Assembly (NCBI GenBank): GCA_025765595.1 | Contig: JAIVFH010000379.1 | Location: forward strand, 1 to 23,265 | Origin: Obelidium mucronatum | Lineage: Eukaryota; Chytridiomycota; Chytridiomycetes; Chytridiales; Chytriomycetaceae | DNA: 23,265 nt | Direction of reading: 5' to 3' | Shown: positions 1-9,079 of the stretch, piece by piece | How the letters are laid out: every line of letters begins with the position of its first letter | How positions within the stretch are numbered: the first letter of the stretch is position 1 | Program-made: the position numbers and the translations under genes | The notes under the pieces: generated by a model | What the model saw: only the letters and a program-made list of their open reading frames with translations | Told to the model about the DNA's origin: nothing | Database searches by the model: none

Positions 1-367
1 CTGTCCTGTCACTCCAAGTGGTTTTCACCTAAGTAACACCAACTAACACACAAAACAACAAAAGACAAAAAGAAGCAGCTCAAGGCCAGACAATTTAGAG
101 ATTAATGCCAAGTATGCAGCACCAATGGCAGTTTTATGATGAGAATCTGTTTGACATCCTCTTTTGTTATTCATCAAGATTTCAAATAGCTAGCTCATCA
201 GAGTTCTTTCGGCAAACAAGAGTCAGCCTCTTTCTGGCAATCAAAAGAAAACTTGACGCAAACACCTCCTAGAAAGAAATTTCTGCCCATAGGTATTGAA
301 ATCCTATAAAAACCAAATGGATTTGCAACCTGCGCTGCGAAGAAGCAAAGTGACTGAGCGTTTCTAG
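1..367 (+). repeat. Dispersed repeat, copy 1, with variant CTAG terminus
   Basis: From about base 46 this stretch resembles 7249-7585: both have a CAACTAACACA start, a GATTAATGCC stretch, ATGATGAGAATC, CTGGCAATCAAAA and CGCAAACACC followed by CTAGAAAGAAA, in the same order with indels. It ends in a variant of the 48-nt module found three more times in the window (324-367, closing with CTAG at 364-367). Here about four bases near the end are missing and the base after CTAG is G rather than T. A minus-strand open frame covers 198-485, but the matching part of the other copy is not open, so I do not call a gene. Confidence 0.6.
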
Positions 368-485
368 GCTCGTTTTCTGCAGCAGAGCCTGGAAGCTGGC
401 TGATAGGAAGAATATCAAGTTCACTATCAGACTCAGACCTAACCTCATTAGCAGCCTGTTGTCTTGCGGCACGCAAAAACAACAT

Positions 486-892
486 GGTACTTGTTTTTTG
501 AAACTTTTCTAGCTAAAAAATAAAAAAATAATAAAAAGTGTAAGATTATTGAACATTAAAGAGAGGGAGGATGGCTGGAATTGCGCTCCTAATAGCGCCC
601 TCCTAATAGCGCCCTTAATTGGCTCCTAATAGCGCTTTGAATCGGATCGTGAATCCGACTCCGAATCGGATCGCGAATCGGAGCCAAATAGCGCATCACA
701 GCAAAATTTATCACACTTACCATATATGTATTTTGCCAGCAACGCTACGCATTCCTCAGCATTTTCAGATTGATTTCCATCTAGATCCACAATCCCACTG
801 AAGCAGAGGTCCTGTCAAATCCTGGTTTGTGTCTATGATCCACTTGAACACTTCTGTCAGGGATTTGTTCTTCAGCCCAGGGATGTGGACTG
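486..892. other. Non-coding stretch with short-repeat cluster
   Basis: There is no gene-like frame here. The distinctive part is 587-694. TCCTAATAGCGC occurs exactly at 587-598, 601-612 and 624-635, with a degenerate form ending AATAGCGC at 683-694. GAATCGGATCG followed by T/C and GAATC occurs at 639-655 and 663-679, a 24-bp period. GGCTCC at 621-626 and GGAGCC at 680-685 can pair across the second cluster. The rest is ordinary AT-rich sequence. Confidence 0.5.
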
Positions 893-1249
893 TTGCAGGT
901 TGCTTGTCAACCTGTCATGTTAAGGGGGAGTTTGAGGGGGTTGGAAGGCAATTCCTTGTAGTTCTATATTTAGAAAATGTAATTTAAAGTTATACCTGAG
1001 TTTTATTTTTGGGTATTCTTGACATTTGGAAGTTACAACCAATGGGGATTCCCAACTTTATGAAAACAAACATGAAAACAAACAAAGTCTGGAGAATGAT
1101 CAAAGCTGAAAAGATTGAAAGGGGGGTGTTCTTTGGGTACTATTTCATACTAGGGAGCCTGGCTACTGCAACAAACAAAAAACACAAGTCAAGGAAGTAA
1201 AAAATGGCCTAATCCTGATGCTGGCCACCCAAGACCTGAACAGATTTGG

Positions 1250-1357
1250 CATACTAACATGCCAGGGTTACCCATACTAACATGCCAGGGTTACCCATAC
1301 TAACATGCCAGGGTTACCCATATTAACATGCCAGGGTTACCCATACTAACATGCCAA
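1250..1357 (+). repeat. 23-bp minisatellite, about 5 units
   Basis: The units start at 1250, 1273, 1296, 1319 and 1342 (the last partial) and read CATACTAACATGCCAGGG followed by TTACC. One unit has a C to T change. Copy B of the large repeat has only about two units at 4901-4953, so the array length varies between copies. Confidence 0.9.
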
Positions 1358-1779
1358 AAAAAAACTTTGTAGAAATTTTTCTGTATATGTTCTCTTTTTC
1401 TTGCTAACAGCCCTAGACTTGAGAGGATATTGACTTAGGTAATACATGTCAATAATGGCTAAGTTAAGTTTGTACTCACCTCTAACCCAGCCCCATGACC
1501 AGGTAACATGACAGGTCAAACTGAACCCACTTACATATTAAGAGGAATAATAAAAGGAATTTAAGCTGGGGAGTGTGTTAGAAAATAAGTTGGATGCATT
1601 TCAGGGGGCACAACAAATTAAATACCAAGAGGAATTAGTTGTACATACTTTTATTATAAAAATAAATATGGAAAAATATAAGATATGGCAATGAATTTTC
1701 AAAGAAGCAGAAAAAGGAAGGGGAAAACCAAAAACTATCTGTTGATAACATAAGCAATCAAGAGAGAATTTTTAGGCCA

Positions 1780-1782
<3 letters not shown>

Positions 1783-1811
<29 letters not shown>
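1783..1811 (+). repeat. Poly-G run of about 29
   Basis: This is an uninterrupted G homopolymer next to the inverted-repeat arm at 1817-1830. The same position in copy B has about 32 G (5384-5415). Homopolymer length is unreliable in assemblies. Confidence 0.85.
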
Positions 1812-1812
<1 letters not shown>

Positions 1813-1816
1813 TAGT

Positions 1817-2040
1817 GGGAGACTGTAGCTTTATTAATTTATTGTATTGTATTGTATTTGTATTGTATTGTATTCTATTGTATTGTATTCTATTGTATTG
1901 TATTCTATTGTATTGTATTGAATTGTATGTATGGTATTTGTATGTCAGCTACAGTCTCCCAACCAGCTATGGTATAGTATTGTATTGTATTGTATTGTAT
2001 AGTTTTGTATTGTATTGTATTGTATTTGAATTGTATTTAT
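1817..2040 (+). repeat. TTGTA pentanucleotide array with internal inverted repeat
   Basis: The pentamer TTGTA is repeated with interruptions. GGGAGACTGTAGCT at 1817-1830 is perfectly complementary to AGCTACAGTCTCCC at 1947-1960, so the first part of the array can sit in the loop of a 14-bp stem. A second pentamer block follows. Frames read as a YCIVLYCI repeat are artefacts of the pentamer. Confidence 0.85.
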
Positions 2041-2526
2041 TAGTACATAGCAAGTAGAAAGTGTGCACCCTTTCTGCAAGAATGTATGAGATGAGTTGTT
2101 ATTGCATGGTATTGTGGGTATTGTATGAAGTGATGCATGGCATGTAGAAAGTGTGCACCCTTTCCACCTGCCAGTGCACTGCATTGTATTGTATTAAGAA
2201 TAGTAGGTGTGTTGGATTGTGTATAATGTGAAGTGTGTAGTGTATAGGGAATAGAGTATAATATATAGTGTATAATGTATAGTGATAATATATAGTGATA
2301 ATGCAAGCAAAAAGTGTGCACCCTTTTTGCCAGCTAGTATTCAAGTAGATTCAACTGGAAGTATTTTGGTTTAGTAATAGATTTAATTTAATTTAAGTAA
2401 AACCTGGGTTTGGCATCTGAGCCAAAGAAGACATCAACCAGTAGAATGCTTTTTTTTGAAGGGCAAAGTTCCTTCTTTTATACTTTTTTTGGAAGGGTGC
2501 ATGCCTTTTTCATTTTCAAACAACTT

Positions 2527-2624
2527 TCATTACAAGGTCATTACAAGACAAAATATTCATTACAAGTGCCTTACTAAAACAAAGAGTCATTACAAGCTCA
2601 TTACAAGAAAAAAGTCATTACAAG
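2527..2624 (+). repeat. Cluster of six TCATTACAAG motifs
   Basis: Exact copies lie at 2527-2536, 2538-2547, 2557-2566, 2587-2596, 2598-2607 and 2615-2624, with starts 11, 19, 30, 11 and 17 bp apart. Copy B keeps four exact and two degenerate copies (6300-6397). The spacing is irregular, unlike a plain tandem repeat. Confidence 0.8.
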
Positions 2625-2699
2625 TTAATAACAAGAGAAAAAGTATAAAACAAACTGACAAAAAGTGATTGCAATCCAAATCAAATGGAATTCACTACC

Positions 2700-3062
2700 A
2701 CTTTTTTTCTTACTATTTTGTTATTTTTTTTAAGTTTTATTTTATTTTTATTTTATTTTATTTTTAGTTTTATTTTTATTTTTATCTATTTTATTTTTAT
2801 CTTTATTTTTATTTTATTTATTTTTATTTTTATTTTATTTTATTTTATTTTTATTTTATTTTATTTTATTTTATTTTTATTTTATTTTTATTTTATTTTC
2901 TTTTTATTTTCTTTTTATTTTTAATTTATTTTTATTTTCTTTTTATTTTCTTTTCTTTTTATTTTATTTTTATTTTATTTTATTTTTATTTTTTTTTAAA
3001 TTTTTAAAATGTTTATTTTTTATTTGTTTATTTATTAACTGTTTAATTTGTTTTATTTATTA
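2700..3062 (+). repeat. T-rich low-complexity tract
   Basis: This is an almost pure T/A mixture of TTTTA and TTTTTA units with a few C. The Phe/Ile/Tyr-rich frame running through it is a composition artefact and not a membrane protein. The counterpart in copy B is 6456-6835. Confidence 0.9.
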
Positions 3063-3171
3063 ACTTGTTTTTTATTTTCTTTGCTTTTTGATGATAAGTT
3101 TAGATTTAATAGTTGAGGCTGGGCAGTAAGTTGGTTTCACTTGGTTTGGCCTAAACAAGGTTCCATTGGGC

Positions 3172-3219
3172 TGCAACCTGCACTGCGAAGAAACAAAGTG
3201 ACTGAGCGTATGTCTCTAG
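3172..3219 (+). repeat. 48-nt terminal module, copy A
   Basis: The module runs from TGCAACCTGCACTGCGAAG to GTCTCTAG and is followed by T. Near-identical copies are at 6954-7001 and 7538-7585, with a variant at 324-367. The copies at 3172 and 6954 belong to one repeat family and those at 7538 and 324 to another, so unrelated bodies share this end. CACTGC and GCAAAGTG inside it can form an imperfect hairpin. Confidence 0.8.
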
Positions 3220-3412
3220 TACATTTGGTTTTATCCAAAAACACTAGCTTCAATGTGTTGTTGGAGTTGATGTATCTGTTGTGGTTGGGAGTGGTGTGTC
3301 AGTGATCACCTGCCAAACACAAACAAATAAACCCAAACCTCAACATCTTGTCCAATGCCTTAGTGGCCTCCTCTACAAGCTTCTTGTCATCCATGGTTTT
3401 GTAAGGAGCCTG
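3220..3412. other. Short spacer, nothing recognised
   Basis: This is unique sequence between the terminal module and the inverted satellite. A minus-strand frame of about 32 codons starts at an ATG near 3394, but nothing identifies it. Confidence 0.4.
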
Positions 3413-3699
3413 CATGTTCAGTGTGACTCAGCCACACTGGCCTGGCCGGGATGCCGGTCAGTGTGGCTGAGTCACACTGAACATGGTCTAAAAGCATCCA
3501 CCAGCAGCTCAAAATGAAGCTTCAGGCTCCACAAAGCCATTGCTGCAAGAAGCAAGGGTGGGCAATAGACAGGTGACTTGCTGGGGCCAGTGGCCGGGAT
3601 CCCGGCCAGGGTGGCTGAGTCACATTGAATATGGTCAAAATGAAGCTTCAGGCTCCACAAAGCCATTGCTGCAAGAAGCAAGGGTGGGCAACAGACAGG
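3413..3699 (-). repeat. Inverted satellite monomers with fold-back junction
   Basis: 3459-3699 holds about two reverse-complement monomers of the satellite that fills 11943-23265. It includes the palindrome TGGCCGGGATCCCGGCCA near 3592-3609 and the segments for the snippets GAAGCTTCAGGCTCC and GCAAGAAGCAAGGGTGGGCA. The second monomer is internally shortened. 3413-3439 is a short forward piece that is a perfect 27-bp inverted copy of 3459-3485. Confidence 0.9.
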
Positions 3700-4564
3700 C
3701 CCTGAAGCAGCAGCTGCCTGTGCAAGTTAGGGAAATGATGGAATATTATTGAAAGTAAACAAACACACAGAAGTCCTACCTGTCTTGGTGGCTATACTGG
3801 CCAGAAGATTCCATAGGGCCAAGAGAAGAGCCAAGAGACAGGCTCAAAGACAGGCTACCAAAGTATGATTCAATCACTCAGACGCCTTGGCTCTACCATA
3901 AACCTACGATGGAATTCATTTCATACGAGAACCCGCTTTCTATTTCAGTGAAGTCTCAGTATGCGGGGTGCCTTGGTCTGCTGGGGATTTCTTGCTGGGA
4001 TATATCTCTGGATGGCAACTCTGATCCTTATTATAGATAAGAGACGATAAGAGAAGACACTAACAATTCTGGACACAAGAATGCATTGTTGCTTTGCAAT
4101 AATGGCCCTTGGTGATTGATCACCTAATGGTGATGGCTCAATTGAGTGGCTACGTGACATACATCAATCCAGGTGCATCATGGGAAATGACATGGACTTA
4201 AAACGCGAAGTGGTAAGCCACCAGCCAACACAAGTTCAAACACCACGACCGCCTGAATGCAACAGGAGCGAACGTCCAACAGGGACCTCCGCACGACTGT
4301 TGCAGTGGCTCAAGGTGGCAGGGCGGGCAGGACTGCGGCAGGAGGTGCGGACCTCAGGGAGGCAAAACCAAGAAACTCGGCGTGTAATCAAGTTGGAAGA
4401 GGATTGAGAACAACAAAAAAGTGCAGAGCGCAGCCGTCAGATATTCAAGCATCTACGTGCTGTCAAAACTTTGGAGGTCAGCAAGCCTCAGGAGGGGTCA
4501 AGATTTGAGTTGCTGGACCTTCTTGCCCATGCACTTTTGTTGGACGTTTTGAATGACAATCAAC
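3700..4564. other. Unassigned non-repetitive stretch
   Basis: There is no convincing gene. Two overlapping plus-strand frames at 4180-4508 are Arg/Gln-rich and lack a recognisable domain. Short internal repeats are visible, for example variants of CCAAGAGA and GACAGGCT near 3820-3860 and GATAAGAGA near 4037-4052. Confidence 0.4.
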
Positions 4565-5380
4565 TTGCAGGTTGCTTGTCAACCTGTCATGTTAAGGGGG
4601 AGTTTGAGGGGGTTGAAAGGCAATTCCTTGTAGTTCTATTTTTAGAAAATGTATTTATTTTTGTGCATTCTTGACATTTGGAAGTTACAACCAATTGGGA
4701 TTCCCAACTTTATGAAAACAAAGATAATAACAAACAAAGTCTGGAGAATGATCAAAGCTGAAAAGATGGAAAGGGGGGTGTTCTTTGGGTACTATTTCAT
4801 ACTAGGGAGCCTGGCTACTGCAACAAACAAAAAACACAAGTCAAGGAAGAAAAAAATGGCCTAATCCTGATGCTGGCCACCCAAAACCTGAACAGATTTG
4901 GCATATGCCAGGGTTACCCATACTAACATGCCAGGGTTACCCATACAAACATGGCAAAAAAACACTTTGCAGAAATTTTTCTGTATGTGTTCTATTTTTC
5001 TTGCTAACAGCCCTAGACTTGAGAGGATATTGACTTAGGTAATACATGTTAATAATGGCTAGGTTAAGTTTGCTTCACCTCTAACCCAGCCCCATGACCA
5101 TCTGGTAACATGACAGGTCAAACTGAACCCACTTACATATTAAGAGGAATAATAAGAGGAATTTAAGCTGGGGGGTGTGTTAGAAAATAAGCTGGATGCA
5201 TTTCAGGGGGGCACAACAAATTAAATACTAAGACATACTTTTATTATAAAAATAAATATGGAAAAATATAAGAATGGCAATGAAGCTTTCAAAGAAGAAG
5301 AAAAAGGAAGGGGAAATCTAAAAACTTTCTGTTGATAACATAAGCAATCAAGAGGGAATTTTTAGGCAGGGAGGGAGGGG

Positions 5381-5383
<3 letters not shown>

Positions 5384-5415
<32 letters not shown>
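5384..5415 (+). repeat. Poly-G run of about 32
   Basis: This is the counterpart of 1783-1811, preceded by interrupted G-rich sequence from about 5369. Confidence 0.85.
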
Positions 5416-5417
<2 letters not shown>

Positions 5418-5420
5418 AGT

Positions 5421-5721
5421 GGGAGACTGTAGCTTTATTAATTTATTGTATTGTATTCTATTGTATTGTATTTGTATTGTATTCTATTGATTGTTTTCTA
5501 TTGTATTGTATTGTATTGTATTGTATTGTATTGTATGTATGGTATTCGTATATCAGCTACAGTCTCCCAACCAGCTATGGTATAGTATAGTATTGTATTG
5601 TATTGTATTGTATTGTATTGTATTGTATGTATGGTATTCGTATATCAGCTACAGTCTCCCAACCAGCTATGGTATAGTATAGTATTGTATTGTATTGTAT
5701 TGTATTGTATTGTATTGTATT

Positions 5722-5729
<8 letters not shown>
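5421..5729 (+). repeat. TTGTA array with one left and two right inverted arms
   Basis: GGGAGACTGTAGCT (5421-5434) pairs with AGCTACAGTCTCCC at both 5555-5568 and 5647-5660. The segment from the pentamer block through the right arm and AACCAGCTATGG has been duplicated with a 92-bp period compared with copy A. Confidence 0.85.

Positions 5730-5794
<65 letters not shown>
5730..5794 (+). repeat. Poly-A run of about 65
   Basis: This is a pure A homopolymer after TTGTATTTGT. Copy A continues directly from pentamers into TTTATTAGTACATAG with no A run. It may be slippage, a retroposed tail or an assembly artefact. Confidence 0.85.
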
Positions 5795-5796
<2 letters not shown>

Positions 5797-6299
5797 GTAT
5801 ATTGTATTCTATTTATTAGTACATAGCAGGTAGAAAGTGTGCACCCTTTCTACAAGAATGTATGAGATGAGTTGTTATTGCATGGTATTGTGGGTATTGT
5901 ATGAAGTGATGCATGGTATGTAGAAAGTGTGCGCCCTTTCCACCAGCCAGTGCACTACATTGTATTGTATAAAGAATAGTAGGTGTGTTGTATTGTGTAT
6001 AATGTGAAGTGTGTAGTGTATAGGGAATAGAGTATAATATATAGTGTATAATGTATAGTGATAATGTATAGTGATAATGCAAGCAAAAAGTGTGCACCCT
6101 TTTTGCCAGCTTGTATTTCAGTGGATTCAACTGGAAGTATTTTGGTTTAGTAATAGATTTAATTTAATTAAAGTAAAACCTGGGTTAACTGAGCCAAAGA
6201 AGACATCAACCAGTAGCATGCTTTTTTTTGAAGGGCAAAGTTCCTTCTTTTATACTTTTTTTTGGAAGGGTGCATGCCTTTTTCATTTTCAAACAACTT

Positions 6300-6397
6300 T
6301 CATTACAAGGTCATTACAAGACAAAATATTCCTTACAAGTGCCTTACTAAAACAAATAGTCATTACAAGCTCATTACAAGAAAAAAGTCATTAAAAG
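6300..6397 (+). repeat. TCATTACAAG cluster, copy B
   Basis: Exact motifs lie at 6300-6309, 6311-6320, 6360-6369 and 6371-6380. Degenerate forms (CCTTACAAG near 6331 and TCATTAAAAG near 6388) replace two of the copy A motifs. Confidence 0.75.
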
Positions 6398-6455
6398 TTA
6401 ATAACAAGAAAAAAAGTATAAAACAAACTGACAAAAACTTATTGCAATGCAAACT

Positions 6456-6835
6456 TTTTTTCTTACTATTTTTAAGTTTTTTTTTAAGTTTTTAATAAAT
6501 TTTTATTTTAGTTTAATAAATTTTTATTTTATTTTTATTTTTAGTTTTAATTTATTTTATTTTATTTATTTTTATTTCTATTTTATTTTTATCTTTATTT
6601 TATTTTATTTATTTTTATTTTTATTTTATTTTATTTTTATTTTATTTTTATGTTATTTTTATTTTTATTTTATTTATTTTTATTTATTTTATTTTATTTT
6701 ATTTTATTTATTTTTTTTAATTTATTTTCATTTTATTTTTATTTTATTTTATTTTATTTTATTTTATTTTAATTTTATTTATATTTCATTTTTTTTTATT
6801 TTTTATTTATTTATTTATTAACTGTTTAATTTGCT
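6456..6835 (+). repeat. T-rich low-complexity tract, copy B
   Basis: TTTTA/TTTTTA low-complexity DNA equivalent to 2700-3062. The 124-codon Phe/Tyr/Ile frame inside is not a gene. Confidence 0.9.
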
Positions 6836-6953
6836 TTATTTAGTAACTTGTATTTTATTTCTTTGCTTTTTGATGATAAGTTTAGTTTTAATAGTTGAGG
6901 CTGGGCAGTAAGTTGGTTTCACTTGGTTTGGCCTAAACAAGGTTCCATTGGGC

Positions 6954-7001
6954 TGCAACCTGCACTGCGAAGAAGCAAAGTGACTGAGCGTATGTCTCTA
7001 G
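6954..7001 (+). repeat. 48-nt terminal module, copy B
   Basis: It differs from 3172-3219 by a single visible base. It ends CTAG at 6998-7001 and is followed by T. Confidence 0.8.
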
Positions 7002-7248
7002 TGGTTTGAGGGTTAAGAAGGGGGTTTTTAATAGTTCTATTTTTAGAAAATGGACATGTTCAAGCTGTTGCTTCCCTGGTAATTAAAGGAAAATTGACTT
7101 GGAAACCAAAGTAACTCCAGACAACACAACTGTCTCAAGAAGGGTTTTTTGATCTGAGTAATCATATTTTACTGATTTAATTTTCCGGCTGCTGCCATGT
7201 CATGCTTGTCCACCTGAAAACCAGAATAAGCGTTTGTCTAATTGATTT
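7002..7248. other. Spacer, nothing recognised
   Basis: The only link to other parts is at 7021-7053, where a G run and AGTTCTATTTTTAGAAAATG match the start of the large repeat (about 4620-4650). No gene is seen. Confidence 0.4.
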
Positions 7249-7585
7249 CATCAACTAACACAAATAATGGAAGCTCTAAAAGAAGGCAAAATAAGAATTG
7301 AGTCAAAGCCAGATTAATGCCTAGCAAGCAGTACAGATTGCAGGTAGACTCATGATGAGAATCAGTCTCCTTTTGGCTTGTTTGACATCTTCTGGTTAAA
7401 TTTGGAAACAAAGACGACAGTCTCTTTTAATTTTCTGGCAATCAAAATAGAAATTCTGACTTATCGCAAACACCCCTAGAAAGAAAATTTGTGCTTACAA
7501 GTTTTGTAATCCCATTAAGTCCTAATTTCTCTGGAGTTGCAACCTGCACTGCGAAGAAGCAAAGTGACTGAGCGTATGTCTCTAG
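7249..7585 (+). repeat. Dispersed repeat, copy 2, abutting copia RNase H
   Basis: This is related to 46-367 along its length, with indels. It ends in the 48-nt module (7538-7585, CTAG at 7582-7585). The next base, T7586, is the first base matching the copia RNase H gene. Comparison with the uninterrupted RNase H at 15000-15060 places the junction between an A and a T of the target. This suggests a Helitron-type 3' end, but the 5' end and any Rep/helicase gene are not in the window. Confidence 0.65.
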
Positions 7586-9079
7586 TGAATTGTAGACTGG
7601 TTGTCTTCGAATACTTGAATTGGTTTTTCGAGTGGTATGTTGAGTGTATTGTATAGCTGAATAAAAGACTGTAGTTCGCGCCCTAGTTCACTGATAGACA
7701 TGTATTCGGCTTCTGCAGATGATAGCGGGGTGACTGGAGTCTTGGTTGATTTCCAGCTGATGACGCCATCCGCGAGAACAACCATGTAGCCAAGCTGGGA
7801 CTTCGCTTCGTGGTGGATGTTGTACGCGGCGTCACTGTAGCCGATAGGACTTGAATTGCCTTAATTAGAGTAGAAGATACCGTGGTCTTGTGTATCATGG
7901 ATGTAGCGGAAGACACGCATGAGGTCTTCCCAGTGTTGCTGAGATGGTTTGCTGGAGAAGATGGATAGAAAGGAGATAGCTGTAGAAATGTCCGGGCGAG
8001 TATTGATAGCTGCGTAGTTGAGGCATCCGATGGCTTCAAGGTATAGGGATGGGTTGTTGAAGAGGGGGGTGGTGTCTGATGCTGGAGTTGGTGAAAATGA
8101 GCTTGGCAAGGGAGTGGAAATTGGATAATGCGAAAAATGCCCCGTAAATCGCTCCAAGATTTCTTTGATGTATTTTGATTGGTGGATGAATATTCCGGAG
8201 GGCACGTGTTCAACTTGTATTCCGATTGTGTAGGTAATTGTTCCTAAGTCTCGCATTTTGAATTCCTTCCTAAGAGAAATCACGCCCTCATCGATAAGTG
8301 CTTGGTCACCAAAGAAACACAAGTCGTCGACGTAGATAGCCAAGTACACAGTCTTGCCATCCACAGTCTTAAAGAAGACGCACGGGTCCGCTTTCGACTG
8401 AGTATATCCTGTTTCTTTGAGGTGAGTCGTCAACTTCTTATACCAAATACAACCCGCTTGTTTTAATCCATAAAGTCCTTTTAGGAGTTCATAGACCCTG
8501 CCTGTTCCATTGTCGTATCCGGGAGGCTGCTTCAAGTAGACGGGTTCATCGATATCGCCATACAAGTACGCGGTGCTCACGTCGCACATGCGGGTATCCC
8601 ACCCGTTGATTGCTGTGAGCGATAAAAGCCATCTGAAAGTTGCTGCACGCATTACTGGTGAGTGAGTCTCTGTATAATCCAATCCAAATTGTTGTGTATA
8701 TCCCTGAGCGACTAAACGCGCCTTAAACCGTTCAACAGATCCATCGCTGTTCAACTTGACCTTGTAAACCCATTTGCTGCCGACAATATTGATGCCGTCA
8801 GGAGCTTTCACAAGTCTATAGGTCTTGTTGTCCACGAGCGCGTCAAGTTTGGCTTTTTCGGCTGCAAGCCATTCTTCTTGGAATTTGCTCTTCATGGCTG
8901 CGTTCTGTGTCTTTGGCGACTCAGGAGTCTTCGAGATTGGCGTCGAGGTGAGTGGTACGTTGTGTAATTTGTCTTCGATTGTAGCTGATGACCATTCTTC
9001 ACCAAAAACATGTGTCTCTTCTTTGTCGAGTGTCGGTGAGCACAGCAGCGTCGTCGCAAGCAGTGTCCGTGATTTGTTG
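7586..9079 (-). pseudogene. pol: Copia pol fragment: reverse transcriptase and truncated RNase H
   Basis: Reading down the minus strand, a pol linker (about 9079-8870) is followed by the RVT_2-type reverse transcriptase. Visible motifs are SKWVYKVK, RFKARLVAQGYTQ, DVSTAYLYGD, LKGLYGLKQA and the catalytic YVDD at 8323-8334, then the conserved LNYAAINTRPDIS region. RNase H motifs GYSDAAYN, SSAEAEYMS and FEDNQST follow. A TAA at 7861-7863 replaces the CAA (Gln) seen in the plus-strand copies, separating RT from RNase H. RNase H is cut off after QSTIH by the repeat ending at 7585. The open frame of 7861-9261 begins inside unrelated GC-rich DNA, so its first 60 or so residues are not copia protein. 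This is a decayed copy: RT itself is open, but there is no complete pol. Protein identity to the plus-strand RNase H is about 95% by eye, so it is the same family. Confidence 0.92.

Larger units (their letters stand above)
893..3219 (+). repeat. Large dispersed non-coding repeat, copy A
   Basis: This is collinear with 4565-7001. Both begin at TTGCAGGTTGCTTGTCAACC and end at the CTAG of a shared 48-nt module. In order they carry a short unique segment, a 23-bp minisatellite, a poly-G run, a TTGTA array inside an inverted repeat, a block with the GTGCACCCTTT motif, a TCATTACAAG cluster, a long T/A tract and the terminal module. Flanks outside these limits do not match. Open frames inside it are products of simple sequence. 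It could be a non-autonomous transposon, but no transposase or clear 5' terminus is visible. Confidence 0.75.
4565..7001 (+). repeat. Large dispersed non-coding repeat, copy B
   Basis: This is the second copy of the 893-3219 repeat, with the same order of parts and many small indels. It differs by a shorter 23-bp minisatellite (4901-4953), a poly-G of about 32, a duplicated pentamer/inverted-arm unit and a 65-base poly-A run absent from copy A. Substitutions are scattered over the whole length, so the two copies are not a very recent duplication, unlike the 6-kb block further right. Confidence 0.75.

Noticed and set aside
198..485. Minus-strand 95-codon frame with an acidic Ser/Glu segment
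   Set aside because: Half of it lies in a dispersed repeat whose other copy is not open. It might include one real exon, but nothing supports it.
1250..1357. Short direct repeats as a CRISPR-like array
   Set aside because: The units are contiguous with no spacers, and the context is eukaryotic.
2685..2924. Phe/Ile-rich 79-codon frame resembling a membrane protein, and the 124-codon one at 6447-6821
   Set aside because: Both are read from a T/A low-complexity tract and are not conserved as protein between copies.
4133..4245. A second tRNA-like pair (TGGCTCAATTG and AGTTCAAACACC)
   Set aside because: The spacing of about 100 nt and imperfect box B do not fit a tRNA, and no D-arm or acceptor pairing is seen.
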